Assembly (NCBI GenBank): GCA_902776565.1
Contig: CACYQN010000015.1
Coordinates: forward strand, 24,122 to 88,121
DNA length: 64,000 nt
Direction of reading: 5' to 3'
Source: an uncultured Bacteroidia bacterium
GTDB lineage: Bacteria; Bacteroidota; Bacteroidia; Bacteroidales; ML635J-15
The position numbers and the translations under genes were made by a program. Shown here in pieces: positions 44,023 to 54,101 of this stretch. The notes below the pieces were generated by a model. That model was not told the origin of the DNA. It was given only the letters and a program-made list of their open reading frames with translations, and ran no database searches. Numbering within the stretch: the stretch's first letter is position 1; every line of letters starts with the position of its first letter.

Positions 44023-47000
44023 TGCCGTTTGAAATCTTTTTCTTCTTTCTTACAATAAACCTGTCAAAAGCTCCCAGCAGTCCTGGCAATACGAAGATAA
44101 TCAGCATTACGGCAGCAAATGCGCCTATGGCGATGCATTGCAGAATCATTATTGTGGTGGGGTCGTCCATCATGAAGGACATTGCAAGCGGTGCGATTGT
44201 CATTATGGTGCCGGATGTTACAATGGTGTGGGTGGACGACTTGTAGGCTTCCCATATTGCGTTCTTTATGCTCAACGAGGAGCGTGCTTCTCGGTAGTTG
44301 TTGGCGAAAAGTATGCCGTAGTCGATAGTTGCACCCATAAGTATGCTCTGCATTATGAGGTAGGCGAGATAAAGCAGAGTGCCGATGAGTCCGCTCACAA
44401 AGACATTAATATAAACAGCCGACATTACCGTCATCACCAAGATGGACGGAACTGCAAGCGAACGGAAGGTGATGGCAACTATCAGGAATATCGAAAGTAT
44501 GGTGATTAGTGTCACAAGTAGCATTTCGCTGCCCCATTGGTTGCGCATCTCATTCATCATCACCGATTCGCCGATGAGGTAGTGCTCGTCTTTAAGTTGC
44601 GAATTGCATTGTGCAGTAAGCGATTCTACAAAATCGTTGGTTTCGGGGGCTTCCTTGGGATAGTCGCTGAAGATGATTGCCTGCGAGAAATTCTTGCCAC
44701 GAAGTTTGCCAAGGTTGCTGTCCACCATATCGTTTGCTTCCTGAATGCTCGATTTTATATTGTCGGTTATCATCGGAGCAAACTTCTTGTTGTCTATAAT
44801 CGAATCGGTTACAATATCAAGTATTTCTTCCGCCGACATAAGGAGGCTGTCGTTGTCGAAGTTGCTGGTTCCATAGTACAGGTATGCCAGTTCGAGAACC
44901 GAAGTGTCGATGTCGGTGCCTAACGAATCAAGGATTTCGTGCATTCTCATTACGCCGAACTTTTCGCCTTTGTCGGCAATTTTGATGAGCAGTTCTGCCT
45001 TGTCGAGCATAGCAAGCATTTCCTTGTCAATTTTGGGCGTAGGTGCGGGAATGTTGTGTTCGTGCTTTTTTTCTGGATGAACGGTAATGTTCGCTGTCGT
45101 ATCGACTTCTGTCTGCACTATGGTCGGGGCAGTTGTTGGTGTTTCTTGCTTGTTTGGTGTAAGTGTTGTAGCCATCAGGCTTTCGGCATAGTTTAGCCAT
45201 TCGCGGCTTTCGTCGTCGAACTGAGATGCGAAAAGTTTACGTTTTGAGATGTCGTGGTTTAGGAAGTATATGAATTCGTACAGCGACATCGTCTTTACTT
45301 TCTTGTCGATGGTGCGCCCGTAAAGATTGTAGATTGTTGATGCGTGCTTTTCCTTCATGCCGATAATCTCTGCCATTTCGGCAGGGGTGTACTGGCTGTG
45401 TACTTTTGTCGAGTCGGTGTAGATGTTGTCGCTGTCGTTTGTGTGGTTGGTCTCGGCAATCTCCTGAATGTCGGCAGTATTGCTTGGCGTGGTGCTTTCG
45501 GAAGTGTTCTCAATTGTACTTTCCTTTGGCTTTTCGTTGCGATGGTGTACACGAATCGGCTGCATATAGCTGTTTGCTAGGTATTTAGATGTGCTAATGG
45601 TCTCCTTTATTGTCATTTTTGTCCCGGGAGGACAAATTATTGATATCAGTTCCTTGTCGATGCCAAGAATTTCTGATATTTCGTCGCAAGTTAGCTTCTT
45701 GGATATGAAACTTGTGTCGGTAAGTGATGCAAGCAACTTTAGGCTTTGCTCGACATCCATTGTCGTGTCGGGTGCGCTTATTGGAATGTCGATGTCGGTG
45801 GTGTAGGTGGTGTCGGTGGCAAAGTCCGACAGTAGCAAGGCAAAGTCGTGGAGGCTGATTTTTTCGTTGGCGAGTTCGCCCGACTTTATGTAGTATATTG
45901 TATTGACGATTTGTTCTGAACTAATGTCGTCGAGGTCAAGGTCGCCAGTCATTGAGGTCATTTCGTCGAGCAGGTCTTTGGTTTCCTGTGCCGAATATTT
46001 CTTTTGCATCAGCGAAGGGTAGGAGACAAACGACTTTATGTGTTGATTTTTTGAAATACTATCGGATAACTTGATGATTTCTAGTGAGTCGGAATTTTTG
46101 TACAGAAGAGCAGTTATATTTCTTTGTGGGAAAGTTTTTGCGATTTCCGATTTCTGTTCTATGGAAAAGGAAATGTCGGTTTTTTTGTGCAACCAGTACG
46201 AACCTGCAAATATCACCACGAAAAGTATTGCCAGAGGAATACGGAATTTCATGCTGAATCCAGCCAGTCTTTCGGTGTGGAAGTTAAGTACGCGCTTTTT
46301 CGACTTTTCTATTGCACTGTCGAGCATAATGATGAGCGACGGGAGTACGGTGAATATTGCAACAAGGCTACAAAGTACGCCTTTTGCCAGGACAATGCCC
46401 ATGTCGGCACCGATTTTCAGCTTCATGAATAAGAGTGCAAGTAGTCCGACTATGGTTGTGAATGCGCTGCTGATTATTGACGACGATGCTTTGTTGAGTG
46501 CGTTTGACATAGCTTCCATCTTGTCTTTTCCCGATGCCTTTTCCTGTCGGTAGCGGTTCATCAGGATTATGGAGTAGTCGATTGAAAGCACGAGTTGCAG
46601 TATGGCTGCGATTGAGTTGGTGGTTGCCGACACGCTTTCGAGCAGGGCGTTGGTTCCCATGTTTATTGCAACCGCTACGCCAATGGCTGCGAGGAAAATC
46701 GGAGGTTCGAGCCACGATTCGCACATTATCAGCAGTACTGCAAGCAGCAGGGCAAAGGCTATCAGCATTACGCCTAGAGGTGCGGTGGTGTCCTGTTCGC
46801 TTGTCTCTACAATTACAATGTCGCCGTATCTTGAACTTATGTCGTCGGCAAGTTCGTGCTGACTGCGCTTGCTGTTGCCAAGTAGTTCGTACAGAACCAT
46901 TTCGCCGTGGTTGTATTCGTCGTTGCCTTCAATGTAGATTACGTTTGCCACGCCCTCGATGTCCGAAAGTTCGTCCTTTACGGCGTTTCTTGCGCTGTCG

Positions 47001-47239
47001 GGCAACGACTTGAACATGACCCTGACCATTCCCGAGCCAAGACCGTCATCGCCAAATTCTTCAGCCATCTTGTCGATTCCTTGCTTCATCTGCGAGTCGT
47101 CGGGTAGGTAGCGCGACATGTCGGAATTTATGTTTGTCAGCGGAATCAGGCAAATGCTTGCAATAGCAATAGCTAATGCAGCGAGCATAAATGCTATTCG
47201 CCTTTTGACTAGAAATGCCGACAATTTGAATTTCGCCAT
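44012..47239 (-). CDS. MMPL/RND-superfamily exporter, very large
   Basis: The 1075-residue protein has two halves of the MMPL type. A first membrane helix, a periplasmic loop and a cluster of five helices lie at about 155-330 (LGVMLIAFALLLAVLLIM; then SIAAILQLVLSIDYSIILMNRYR). The second cluster is at about 895-1060 (LITILSIFLIVAITF; MQSILMGATIDYGILFANNYR). Between them lies an unusually long periplasmic region of about 550 residues rich in Ser/Thr/Asp, with a low-complexity patch near 585-620 and 690-730. Family members export lipids or hydrophobic compounds with proton motive force. It diverges from the AraC gene. Confidence 0.85.
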   Translation of the reverse strand: MAKFKLSAFLVKRRIAFMLAALAIAIASICLIPLTNINSDMSRYLPDDSQMKQGIDKMAEEFGDDGLGSGMVRVMFKSLPDSARNAVKDELSDIEGVANVIYIEGNDEYNHGEMVLYELLGNSKRSQHELADDISSRYGDIVIVETSEQDTTAPLGVMLIAFALLLAVLLIMCESWLEPPIFLAAIGVAVAINMGTNALLESVSATTNSIAAILQLVLSIDYSIILMNRYRQEKASGKDKMEAMSNALNKASSSIISSAFTTIVGLLALLFMKLKIGADMGIVLAKGVLCSLVAIFTVLPSLIIMLDSAIEKSKKRVLNFHTERLAGFSMKFRIPLAILFVVIFAGSYWLHKKTDISFSIEQKSEIAKTFPQRNITALLYKNSDSLEIIKLSDSISKNQHIKSFVSYPSLMQKKYSAQETKDLLDEMTSMTGDLDLDDISSEQIVNTIYYIKSGELANEKISLHDFALLLSDFATDTTYTTDIDIPISAPDTTMDVEQSLKLLASLTDTSFISKKLTCDEISEILGIDKELISIICPPGTKMTIKETISTSKYLANSYMQPIRVHHRNEKPKESTIENTSESTTPSNTADIQEIAETNHTNDSDNIYTDSTKVHSQYTPAEMAEIIGMKEKHASTIYNLYGRTIDKKVKTMSLYEFIYFLNHDISKRKLFASQFDDESREWLNYAESLMATTLTPNKQETPTTAPTIVQTEVDTTANITVHPEKKHEHNIPAPTPKIDKEMLAMLDKAELLIKIADKGEKFGVMRMHEILDSLGTDIDTSVLELAYLYYGTSNFDNDSLLMSAEEILDIVTDSIIDNKKFAPMITDNIKSSIQEANDMVDSNLGKLRGKNFSQAIIFSDYPKEAPETNDFVESLTAQCNSQLKDEHYLIGESVMMNEMRNQWGSEMLLVTLITILSIFLIVAITFRSLAVPSILVMTVMSAVYINVFVSGLIGTLLYLAYLIMQSILMGATIDYGILFANNYREARSSLSIKNAIWEAYKSSTHTIVTSGTIMTIAPLAMSFMMDDPTTIMILQCIAIGAFAAVMLIIFVLPGLLGAFDRFIVRKKKKISNGISH

Positions 47240-47361
47240 ACGTTTTTCCTCGTTTTACGCCAAAATGTTGTAAATGTTTGTTATAGAGCAGTATGGGCTG
47301 TTCTTGTTGATTTCCGATATGTAACTTTCACGTATGGACATACTATGTCAATTTCGGGGTG

Positions 47362-47369
47362 CAAAATTA
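47362..47369 (-). promoter_or_regulatory. -7 box of the MMPL gene
   Basis: On the minus strand TAATTTTG gives a leader of about 120 bases. Confidence 0.45.
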
Positions 47370-47456
47370 TAAAATAGTGAGATTTCTGCAGTTTCTTATC
47401 TTTCGTTATAAATGTTCTATTTTTCGCTTTTGAGGATTTTGTTGTGATAAAAGTAT

Positions 47457-47464
47457 TATCTTTG
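47457..47464 (+). promoter_or_regulatory. -7 box of the AraC gene
   Basis: TATCTTTG lies 14 bases before the first ATG (47479); a second in-frame ATG at 47485 is equally plausible as start. Confidence 0.55.
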
Positions 47465-47478
47465 TGCAAAATTTGTAA

Positions 47479-48408
47479 ATGATTATGCAAACTCCTGTAA
47501 ATCAGATATTACTGAGATTTTTCAACAGAGTTAACGAAGGTATGGTTGTCGGTGAGTCGATATTTATTGATGACAATCTGGACATTGAGCAAAATTTTCT
47601 TGATTTTGAAGTGTCGTATTCGCGGCCATATTCCTATCCGTTCAAGTTGACGTTTACCTCGGCGATTCTTTGTTGCAAAGGTTCGATTAGGACGACGGTG
47701 AACCGGCACGAGTATGTTGTCGGGTGCAACGATGCTCTAATTGTCCAAAGTGGTTCTATAGTGGAATTTCTTTCGTGTAGCGACGACCTGAAAATAATAG
47801 CGATGGCTTTTGAGGACAATGGAAACGACGAGTTGTTCAATAGTTCCACTATGAATGCCAATTCATACATAATGCACCGTTCTGTTCCCGTACTTATGCA
47901 TCTCGATGAGGCGGAAATGCAGCAGCAAATACGTTTGTACAAGGAGATTCGACAGTTTTATTCCTCGGTGGATGTTGCGTATCGTAGCGAGGTGGTGAAG
48001 GGTTATCTTTTTGTATCGGCGGCATCATTCCTTTCAAAATTAGGAGAAGGTGGCGGTCAGGAAGATGTTTTGTACGAAGGAAGCCGTGAAAATGAACTGT
48101 ACCTGCAGTTTATGGATGACTTACAAGTGTATGGAAGCAAGGAACGGATGGTGTCATTTTATGCCGACCGTTGCTGTGTTTCGCCCAAATATTTCTCCAA
48201 GATGATTAATCTGGCATCGGGAAAAACGCCGATACAACTTATAAAGGAAAGAGTGATTGTGGAGGCAAAAGTTCTGCTTAATTCTACCGATATGAGCATA
48301 CAGCAGATTGCCGAAGCCTTGAATTTCCCAAACGATTCGTTTTTCTGCCGCTATTTCAAGCAGGAGGTAAAGGTTTCTCCGATGAAATATAGGGAGATGG
48401 GAAAATAG
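47479..48408 (+). CDS. AraC-family transcriptional regulator
   Basis: The 309-residue protein has an N-terminal cupin-like ligand domain (about 30-130, ILCCKGSIRTTVNRHEYVVG) and a C-terminal AraC DNA-binding domain. The latter shows YADRCCVSPKYFSKMINLASGKTP and MSIQQIAEALNFPNDSFFCRYFKQEVKVSPMKYR (about 225-305), the two helix-turn-helix units. It sits 62 bases upstream of the GH78 gene on the same strand and is the natural candidate to control the glycan genes that follow. Confidence 0.92.
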   Translation: MIMQTPVNQILLRFFNRVNEGMVVGESIFIDDNLDIEQNFLDFEVSYSRPYSYPFKLTFTSAILCCKGSIRTTVNRHEYVVGCNDALIVQSGSIVEFLSCSDDLKIIAMAFEDNGNDELFNSSTMNANSYIMHRSVPVLMHLDEAEMQQQIRLYKEIRQFYSSVDVAYRSEVVKGYLFVSAASFLSKLGEGGGQEDVLYEGSRENELYLQFMDDLQVYGSKERMVSFYADRCCVSPKYFSKMINLASGKTPIQLIKERVIVEAKVLLNSTDMSIQQIAEALNFPNDSFFCRYFKQEVKVSPMKYREMGK

Positions 48409-48433
48409 ATGTCATCCGTTAATTATTTATTTT

Positions 48434-48448
48434 TTATCTTCGCATCAA
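48434..48448 (+). promoter_or_regulatory. -7 region of the rhamnosidase gene
   Basis: TTATCTTCGCATCAA contains the -7-like TATCTTCG. The same 15 bases occur in front of the first beta-helix gene at 51459-51473, which points to shared control. Confidence 0.55.
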
Positions 48449-48470
48449 TAAAATTCAATAAATTTATACC

Positions 48471-51185
48471 ATGAAGAACCGCTCATTGTTATTCTCCATT
48501 CTGTTTGTTGCAATCATCTCTGCAATGCTTACCGCTTGCGGAACCAAAATTGAAATATGCAACCTTACCGTCGAACAACAGGACGGCAGTCGTGCCTTAG
48601 CAACAAACCAACCACGTTTCAGCTGGCAGTACGAAAGCCAGTACGACAATGTAAAGCAAGTCAACTACCGCATAGTTGTATCCACCACCGAACAAAATGC
48701 CAAGAAAGGAATCGGCGACCTGTGGGATTCGGAAGTCATCGAATCGAACCAGATGCTCTACATTGCATATCAAGGTCGGGAACTGAAAAGCCGCGACAAG
48801 GCATACTGGAAAGTATATACCACTGTAACATACGGAGAAAAGGAAAAGAAAGCCAGTCTGGAGAGTTCCGTAAAATCATTCGAGATAAGCCTGCTGAACC
48901 AGGACGACTGGCAAGCAAAATGGATTGGGCACGAATTCGACGATGATGTCCTGTATGACAAAACTCGCATTACCGCACGCTATCTCCGCAAAACTTTCAA
49001 CCTGAACAACGACATAAGCAAAGCACGCCTATACATCAGCGGATTGGGACAATACAGCGCATATATCAACGGAACCGAAGTCGCCGCCGATGAACTGCTG
49101 AAGCCCGCCATTTCCGACTACACCAAACGTGTGTATTTCAATGCTTACGATGTAACTTCACTGCTCAATAAAGGCGATAATGCTATCGGTGTCACACTTG
49201 AAGGAGGCCGCTACACGACAATCCGCTACGACTCGCTTTATCTTGAATGGTGCGGAATAAGACATGCCATGCACTACGGAATGCCTCAACTCCTTCTGCA
49301 ACTTGAAGTTACCTACAACGATGGCACCTCGGCAATGATATGTAGCGACGAAAGCTGGAAAATAACCAACAAGGGTCCTATCCGTACTGCCAACGAGTTT
49401 GACGGAGAAACCTACGATGCCAACAAGGAGCTTGGCGAATGGACAAAAATCGGATACGACGACAGCAACTGGCTGCCAGTAGAACTTGTAGAGGCACCAA
49501 AAGGTGAACTCGTTGCACAGCCCAATCCCAACATCATGGTGCAGGACAAGATTCGTCCGTTGGCGATATTCAAAAAGAACGACTGCTGGATAGTTGATAT
49601 GGGGCAGAATATGGTTGGAGTGCTCGACATAAAAATGCACAACCAGAAGGCAGGAGATACCATCACCTTGCGTTTTGCAGAAACTCTAACTCCCGACAGC
49701 CTTATATACATCGACAACCTACGCAGTGCCGAAGCCACCGACCATTATATCATGAGCGGCAGCGATGCGCAGTGGCATCCAATGTTTACCTACCATGGAT
49801 TCCGCTATGTAGAAGTGAAAGGTCTGCGCGAAAAGCCTGTGGCTGACGACTTTGAAGGACTTGTTTTCTACGACGCAATGCCAACTACGGGTTCATTCGA
49901 GACATCCGACGAAATTATAAATGCGGTTTATCGCAACGCATACTGGGGAATTAGAGGAAATTACCGTAGTATGCCAACCGACTGTCCGCAACGCGACGAG
50001 CGTATGGGTTGGACTGGCGACCGCACAACAGGATGCTACGGGGAATCGTACATATTTGGAAATCACGAACTGTACTCAAAATGGCTCAGTGACCTCGACG
50101 ATTCCCAATGGCCCAGCGGTTCAATATCGGATGTGGCACCTGCCTACTGGCGCAGATATACTGACAACATGACTTGGCCGGGAGCATTCATCACGGCAGC
50201 CGATATGGTTTACACGCGCTTTGGCGACAGCGAACCAATACGCCAGCACTACGCAGCAATGAAACGCTGGATAGTCCACATGAAAGAAAGCTATTCGGAA
50301 GATGGCATAATCACACGCGACTGCTACGGCGACTGGTGCATGCCACCAGAATCGCCCGAAATGATACATTCGAAAGACACAAGCCGAATTACATCGGCAG
50401 CCGTAATATCAACACCTTTCTACTGCTACCTTGCTGGCAAAATGGCAAAATTCGCCGAGTTGCTTGGAATTCAAGAGGATGTTGCATATTTCAACAATGA
50501 GATTGCAGCAACAACCGCATCGTACAACAAAAAATACCTGAACAAGGAAACTGGACGATACAGCAACAACACTGTGACCGCCAACATTTTGCCTCTATGG
50601 TTCGGAATGGTGCCAGCCGATATGGAAGACAAAGTCTTCGCCAATATCATCGACAAGACCGAAAAGGACTTTGGTGGGCATGTCTCTACCGGAGTGGTTG
50701 GCATACAGCAACTTATGCGTACCCTTACCGAACGAGGCCGTGGCGACCTGGCATTGCGTCTGGCTACCATCGACAGCTATCCAAGCTGGGGCTATATGTA
50801 TCGAAACGGAGCCACCACAATCTGGGAACTTTGGAACGGCAACACAGCCGATCCATCAATGAATTCTGGCAACCATGTAATGCTTCTGGGCGACCTTATA
50901 CTTTGGGAATACGAATATCTCGGTGGCATCCGCGCTTTGGAGCCGGGATATAGCAAAATCCAACTGAAGCCATATCCAATCAAAGGTTTGGAATATGTAA
51001 ACTGCTCCTATAAATCAGTTTCGGGACTAATCGAAAGCAATTGGAAAGTCAGTGGAAATCAGTTTGATTGGAACATTGTAATACCAGCGAACACAGCGGC
51101 AGAAGTTTGGTTGCCAACCTCCAGTGGTTATGAAAAACAGACCTTAGGCAGCGGAAAACACCATCTGACATCCAATATCAACTAG
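48471..51185 (+). CDS. GH78 alpha-L-rhamnosidase, lipoprotein
   Basis: The 904-residue protein has a lipobox LTAC, with the lipid Cys at residue 23, so it is membrane-anchored in the envelope. The N-terminal beta domains (FSWQYES; then KWIGHEF, YSAYINGTEVAADELLKPAISDY) and the catalytic (alpha/alpha)6 barrel are those of GH78. The hallmark DCPQRDERMGWTGD carries the catalytic acid, and TTIWELWNG is near the C-terminal end of the barrel. It removes terminal L-rhamnose, for example from pectin rhamnogalacturonan or plant glycosides. It lies between the AraC regulator and two T9SS cargo genes. Confidence 0.93.
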   Translation: MKNRSLLFSILFVAIISAMLTACGTKIEICNLTVEQQDGSRALATNQPRFSWQYESQYDNVKQVNYRIVVSTTEQNAKKGIGDLWDSEVIESNQMLYIAYQGRELKSRDKAYWKVYTTVTYGEKEKKASLESSVKSFEISLLNQDDWQAKWIGHEFDDDVLYDKTRITARYLRKTFNLNNDISKARLYISGLGQYSAYINGTEVAADELLKPAISDYTKRVYFNAYDVTSLLNKGDNAIGVTLEGGRYTTIRYDSLYLEWCGIRHAMHYGMPQLLLQLEVTYNDGTSAMICSDESWKITNKGPIRTANEFDGETYDANKELGEWTKIGYDDSNWLPVELVEAPKGELVAQPNPNIMVQDKIRPLAIFKKNDCWIVDMGQNMVGVLDIKMHNQKAGDTITLRFAETLTPDSLIYIDNLRSAEATDHYIMSGSDAQWHPMFTYHGFRYVEVKGLREKPVADDFEGLVFYDAMPTTGSFETSDEIINAVYRNAYWGIRGNYRSMPTDCPQRDERMGWTGDRTTGCYGESYIFGNHELYSKWLSDLDDSQWPSGSISDVAPAYWRRYTDNMTWPGAFITAADMVYTRFGDSEPIRQHYAAMKRWIVHMKESYSEDGIITRDCYGDWCMPPESPEMIHSKDTSRITSAAVISTPFYCYLAGKMAKFAELLGIQEDVAYFNNEIAATTASYNKKYLNKETGRYSNNTVTANILPLWFGMVPADMEDKVFANIIDKTEKDFGGHVSTGVVGIQQLMRTLTERGRGDLALRLATIDSYPSWGYMYRNGATTIWELWNGNTADPSMNSGNHVMLLGDLILWEYEYLGGIRALEPGYSKIQLKPYPIKGLEYVNCSYKSVSGLIESNWKVSGNQFDWNIVIPANTAAEVWLPTSSGYEKQTLGSGKHHLTSNIN

Positions 51186-51274
51186 GTATTTTATTATTGT
51201 TGTTCGCTAAAATTTCAATAAAACCATATAAGTTTAAGTGTATCATATTATTACGCCAATAGCAAAAATAGGCA

Positions 51275-51440
51275 AGCTTGATTTTGGAAAGAATGTATCA
51301 ACCTCGGAGAGGTTGCATATATATAGAAAAACGTATGTGTTTTGAAGCGTTGGCGCATATTTTTGCTGCGGAATGAAATGGAGCAACGCAAAAATTGTGA
51401 CAACGCATAATTTAGCGGACAACAATGGTATTTTTAGTGC
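51275..51440 (-). repeat. Dispersed repeat family 1, copy C (inverted)
   Basis: Read on the minus strand this matches copy B: TTGTCCGCTAAAT, GCGTTGTCACAATTTTT, AAAAATATGCGCCAACGCT and the TATATATATGCAACCTC segment in the same order, but with a shorter middle part. It holds the palindrome CAACCTCGGAGAGGTTG (51299-51315). It fills most of the gap between the rhamnosidase and the beta-helix gene. Confidence 0.75.
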
Positions 51441-51458
51441 CAACTAATAAAATATTTC

Positions 51459-51473
51459 TTATCTTCGCATCAA
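51459..51473 (+). promoter_or_regulatory. -7 region of the first beta-helix gene
   Basis: TTATCTTCGCATCAA is identical to the element at 48434-48448. It lies 14 bases before the ATG at 51488. Confidence 0.55.
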
Positions 51474-51487
51474 CAAAAAATTCTACT

Positions 51488-54097
51488 ATGAAGAAGCATT
51501 TATTGATAGCGGCACTTTTGTGCGCAGCGATGATATTGTCAAACAAAATTTTCGCCACCGACTATATCGTAACAAACACCGCCGACAGCGGAGAAGGCTC
51601 ACTACGTCAAGCAATTACATCGGCATCGAGCAACTACATTGGCAGTTCGAACATATACTTCAACATTCCCACTACCGATGCAAACTACAATGCCGAAAAT
51701 GGAACGTTTACCATAAATATCCTTAGCGAACTGCCATACCTCATTGTGGCGGGAAATGTCAACATTGACGCTACATCGCAAACTAGCAACGTCGGCAACA
51801 CAAATCCATACGGACCCGAAATCGTTCTCGACGGTGGCGACCGCAATCTTCAGACGTGCTTTCGCCTTGCCAGTGCAAACAACAGCATAAAAGGCTTCGC
51901 AATTGGTGGATTCCAGTATGCAATTCTGTTCTTCGGTGCAAATGGCGGACATGTAAGCGACTGCCACATCGGCATCGACGCTATTGGTACAGAAGTTTTC
52001 CCAAACACCTACGGAATAGGCATTTCGGGTGGAAGCTACGGCTCATACGACCTCGGATATGCACATAACATCAACATAACCGACAATATCATTTCGGGGA
52101 ACACAATCGCAGGAATTGCCCTCATTGGCGTTGGAAACAACACAATAACAAACAACAAAATCGGCACCGACAGAACAGGAACTCTTTCTGTTCCAAACAA
52201 TCAGGGAATATACATTTCGTCGGCATCGCACAACAATACCATCGGAGGAAACACCGAAAGCAAACGCAACATATTGTCGGGAAACACCAATGCGGCGATA
52301 GTCGTCGAAAGCAGCGGAAGCCGAAACAACATAGTGTCGGGCAACTATATAGGCACCGACATCACAGGTACAAATCCGCTTAGCAACCACTATGGCATAA
52401 TTGTAATGACAAATGCAAACGCCAACCGCATTGGAGGAACCACACCTGCCGAACGCAACATTATCTCCGCCAACACAGAAATTGGCATCTACATCGAATC
52501 GGCCGACAGCAATGTCGTTTGTGGAAACTATATCGGCACCGACGTTACGGGAACGCAAACCTTTGCTTTCGAGGGAACCGACTCGCTAATTCAAGCCAAC
52601 GGTGTGGAAATCAATACGACAGGCAAATGCAACATCATTGGCGGACACACACCAGAAGAGCGTAACATCATTTCGGGAAACCGCGTCTATGGCTGCATCT
52701 ACTACGGCAACTGCCATCACAACAACATCTGTGGCAACTACATAGGCACTGATGCAAGCGGAGAAATTGCACTTCCGAACGCCACGGGCATCTGCGTCGA
52801 TGGTTCGTCGCACCAGAACATTATGGAAAACAATGTGTTGTCGGGCAACCGAAGCTACGGACTTTTCATAGTAACTCGTGGCACCGATGAAAACATTTTC
52901 AGAGGTAACCTTGTGGGAACCAATGCGCAAGGAACGTTAGCACTGCCAAACGACGTAGGCCTTATGCTTGCCGCCGATGCCAAAGGAAATATGATTGGCG
53001 GTGAAAACGATTCGGACAGGAATATCTTTTCGGGAAACCTATACGCAGGAATCGAAGTCACCGACCAGGGAACGGAAAACAACATCATCAGAGGCAATTT
53101 TATCGGCGTTGACATTTCGGGAAATTCTGCACTGCCGAACTCTAATGGAATAATAGTCAGCGCACTAACCAAGCACCTCGAAATAAGCGACAATGTAATT
53201 TCTGCTAATTCCGACTTTGGTCTTGTAATAACCGACCGAGCCGACAGCATAACGGTTGCTGGCAACAAAATTGGAACAGGACTCGACATTTCCACAGACC
53301 TCGGCAACGGAGCAAGCGGAATACTCATCGCTGGAGGCGCAACCAACAACTTCATCGGAATGCCCGACAGAGGCAACATCATCGCCAACAACGATTCGGC
53401 AGGCATTGTCCTGATGGACGAAACCACACTCAACAACCGCATTTCGCAAAATTCAATCTTCAACAACCAATATGCTGGAATTGAGATATTTCCGCAAGGA
53501 ATCAACGAAAATGACAGCGGCGATACCGACAGCGGTTGCAACAACCTCATGAACTATCCGGTGATAACATCCGTCATCCGCGACGTAAACAGCGGTCAAA
53601 TCTGGATTAACGGCACTCTCGACACGCAAAACCCTCAAACCGCCACTGTGGAGCTTTTCGTTGCACAGCAGCCGACAGGCTTGGGAATTCCGCGTGAAGG
53701 TTGCACCTACATAGGCAAAGCCACACCTCACAGCGATGGCAGTTGGCTTGCAGTTCTCGATACTGAAATTGCTTCTAACGAGACTGTTATCGCGACAGCC
53801 ACCGACGAAAATGGCAACACATCGGAGTTCTCCGAATCGCATGGCATTGTCACCGAAATTGTATTCGCCACAAACGATGAAATGGCAATTTATCCCAACC
53901 CAACAACAGGCATCTGCAAAATAAACACAACCGAATTCGACTCTCTGCTCGTTTACGACACCAATGGACGATTAATCAAGCATATCACCACAGGAAATGG
54001 CACTATAGACCTGTCAAATTTTGCGAATGGAACGTATTTTGTTCTTTTCCAAAACAAACACAATGAAAGCAGATGCATAAAACTTGAAAAACGTTAG
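51488..54097 (+). CDS. T9SS-secreted right-handed parallel beta-helix protein
   Basis: The 869-residue protein has a signal peptide (ending in KIFA) and an opening TNTADSGEGSLRQAITSA common to cell-surface beta-helix proteins. About twelve repeats of 45-50 residues follow with the pattern GNYIGTDxTGTxxLxNxxGI ... NxIGGxTxxERNIISGN, which form a right-handed parallel beta-helix. The last 75 residues are a T9SS type A sorting domain: AIYPNPTTGICKIN, LLVYDTNGRLI, NFANGTYFVLF. The protein is therefore carried to the cell surface. I start at 51488 because the upstream frame is repeat DNA. Binding or cleavage of a plant polysaccharide is likely from context. Confidence 0.86.
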   Translation: MKKHLLIAALLCAAMILSNKIFATDYIVTNTADSGEGSLRQAITSASSNYIGSSNIYFNIPTTDANYNAENGTFTINILSELPYLIVAGNVNIDATSQTSNVGNTNPYGPEIVLDGGDRNLQTCFRLASANNSIKGFAIGGFQYAILFFGANGGHVSDCHIGIDAIGTEVFPNTYGIGISGGSYGSYDLGYAHNINITDNIISGNTIAGIALIGVGNNTITNNKIGTDRTGTLSVPNNQGIYISSASHNNTIGGNTESKRNILSGNTNAAIVVESSGSRNNIVSGNYIGTDITGTNPLSNHYGIIVMTNANANRIGGTTPAERNIISANTEIGIYIESADSNVVCGNYIGTDVTGTQTFAFEGTDSLIQANGVEINTTGKCNIIGGHTPEERNIISGNRVYGCIYYGNCHHNNICGNYIGTDASGEIALPNATGICVDGSSHQNIMENNVLSGNRSYGLFIVTRGTDENIFRGNLVGTNAQGTLALPNDVGLMLAADAKGNMIGGENDSDRNIFSGNLYAGIEVTDQGTENNIIRGNFIGVDISGNSALPNSNGIIVSALTKHLEISDNVISANSDFGLVITDRADSITVAGNKIGTGLDISTDLGNGASGILIAGGATNNFIGMPDRGNIIANNDSAGIVLMDETTLNNRISQNSIFNNQYAGIEIFPQGINENDSGDTDSGCNNLMNYPVITSVIRDVNSGQIWINGTLDTQNPQTATVELFVAQQPTGLGIPREGCTYIGKATPHSDGSWLAVLDTEIASNETVIATATDENGNTSEFSESHGIVTEIVFATNDEMAIYPNPTTGICKINTTEFDSLLVYDTNGRLIKHITTGNGTIDLSNFANGTYFVLFQNKHNESRCIKLEKR

Positions 54098-54101
54098 AAC
54101 C

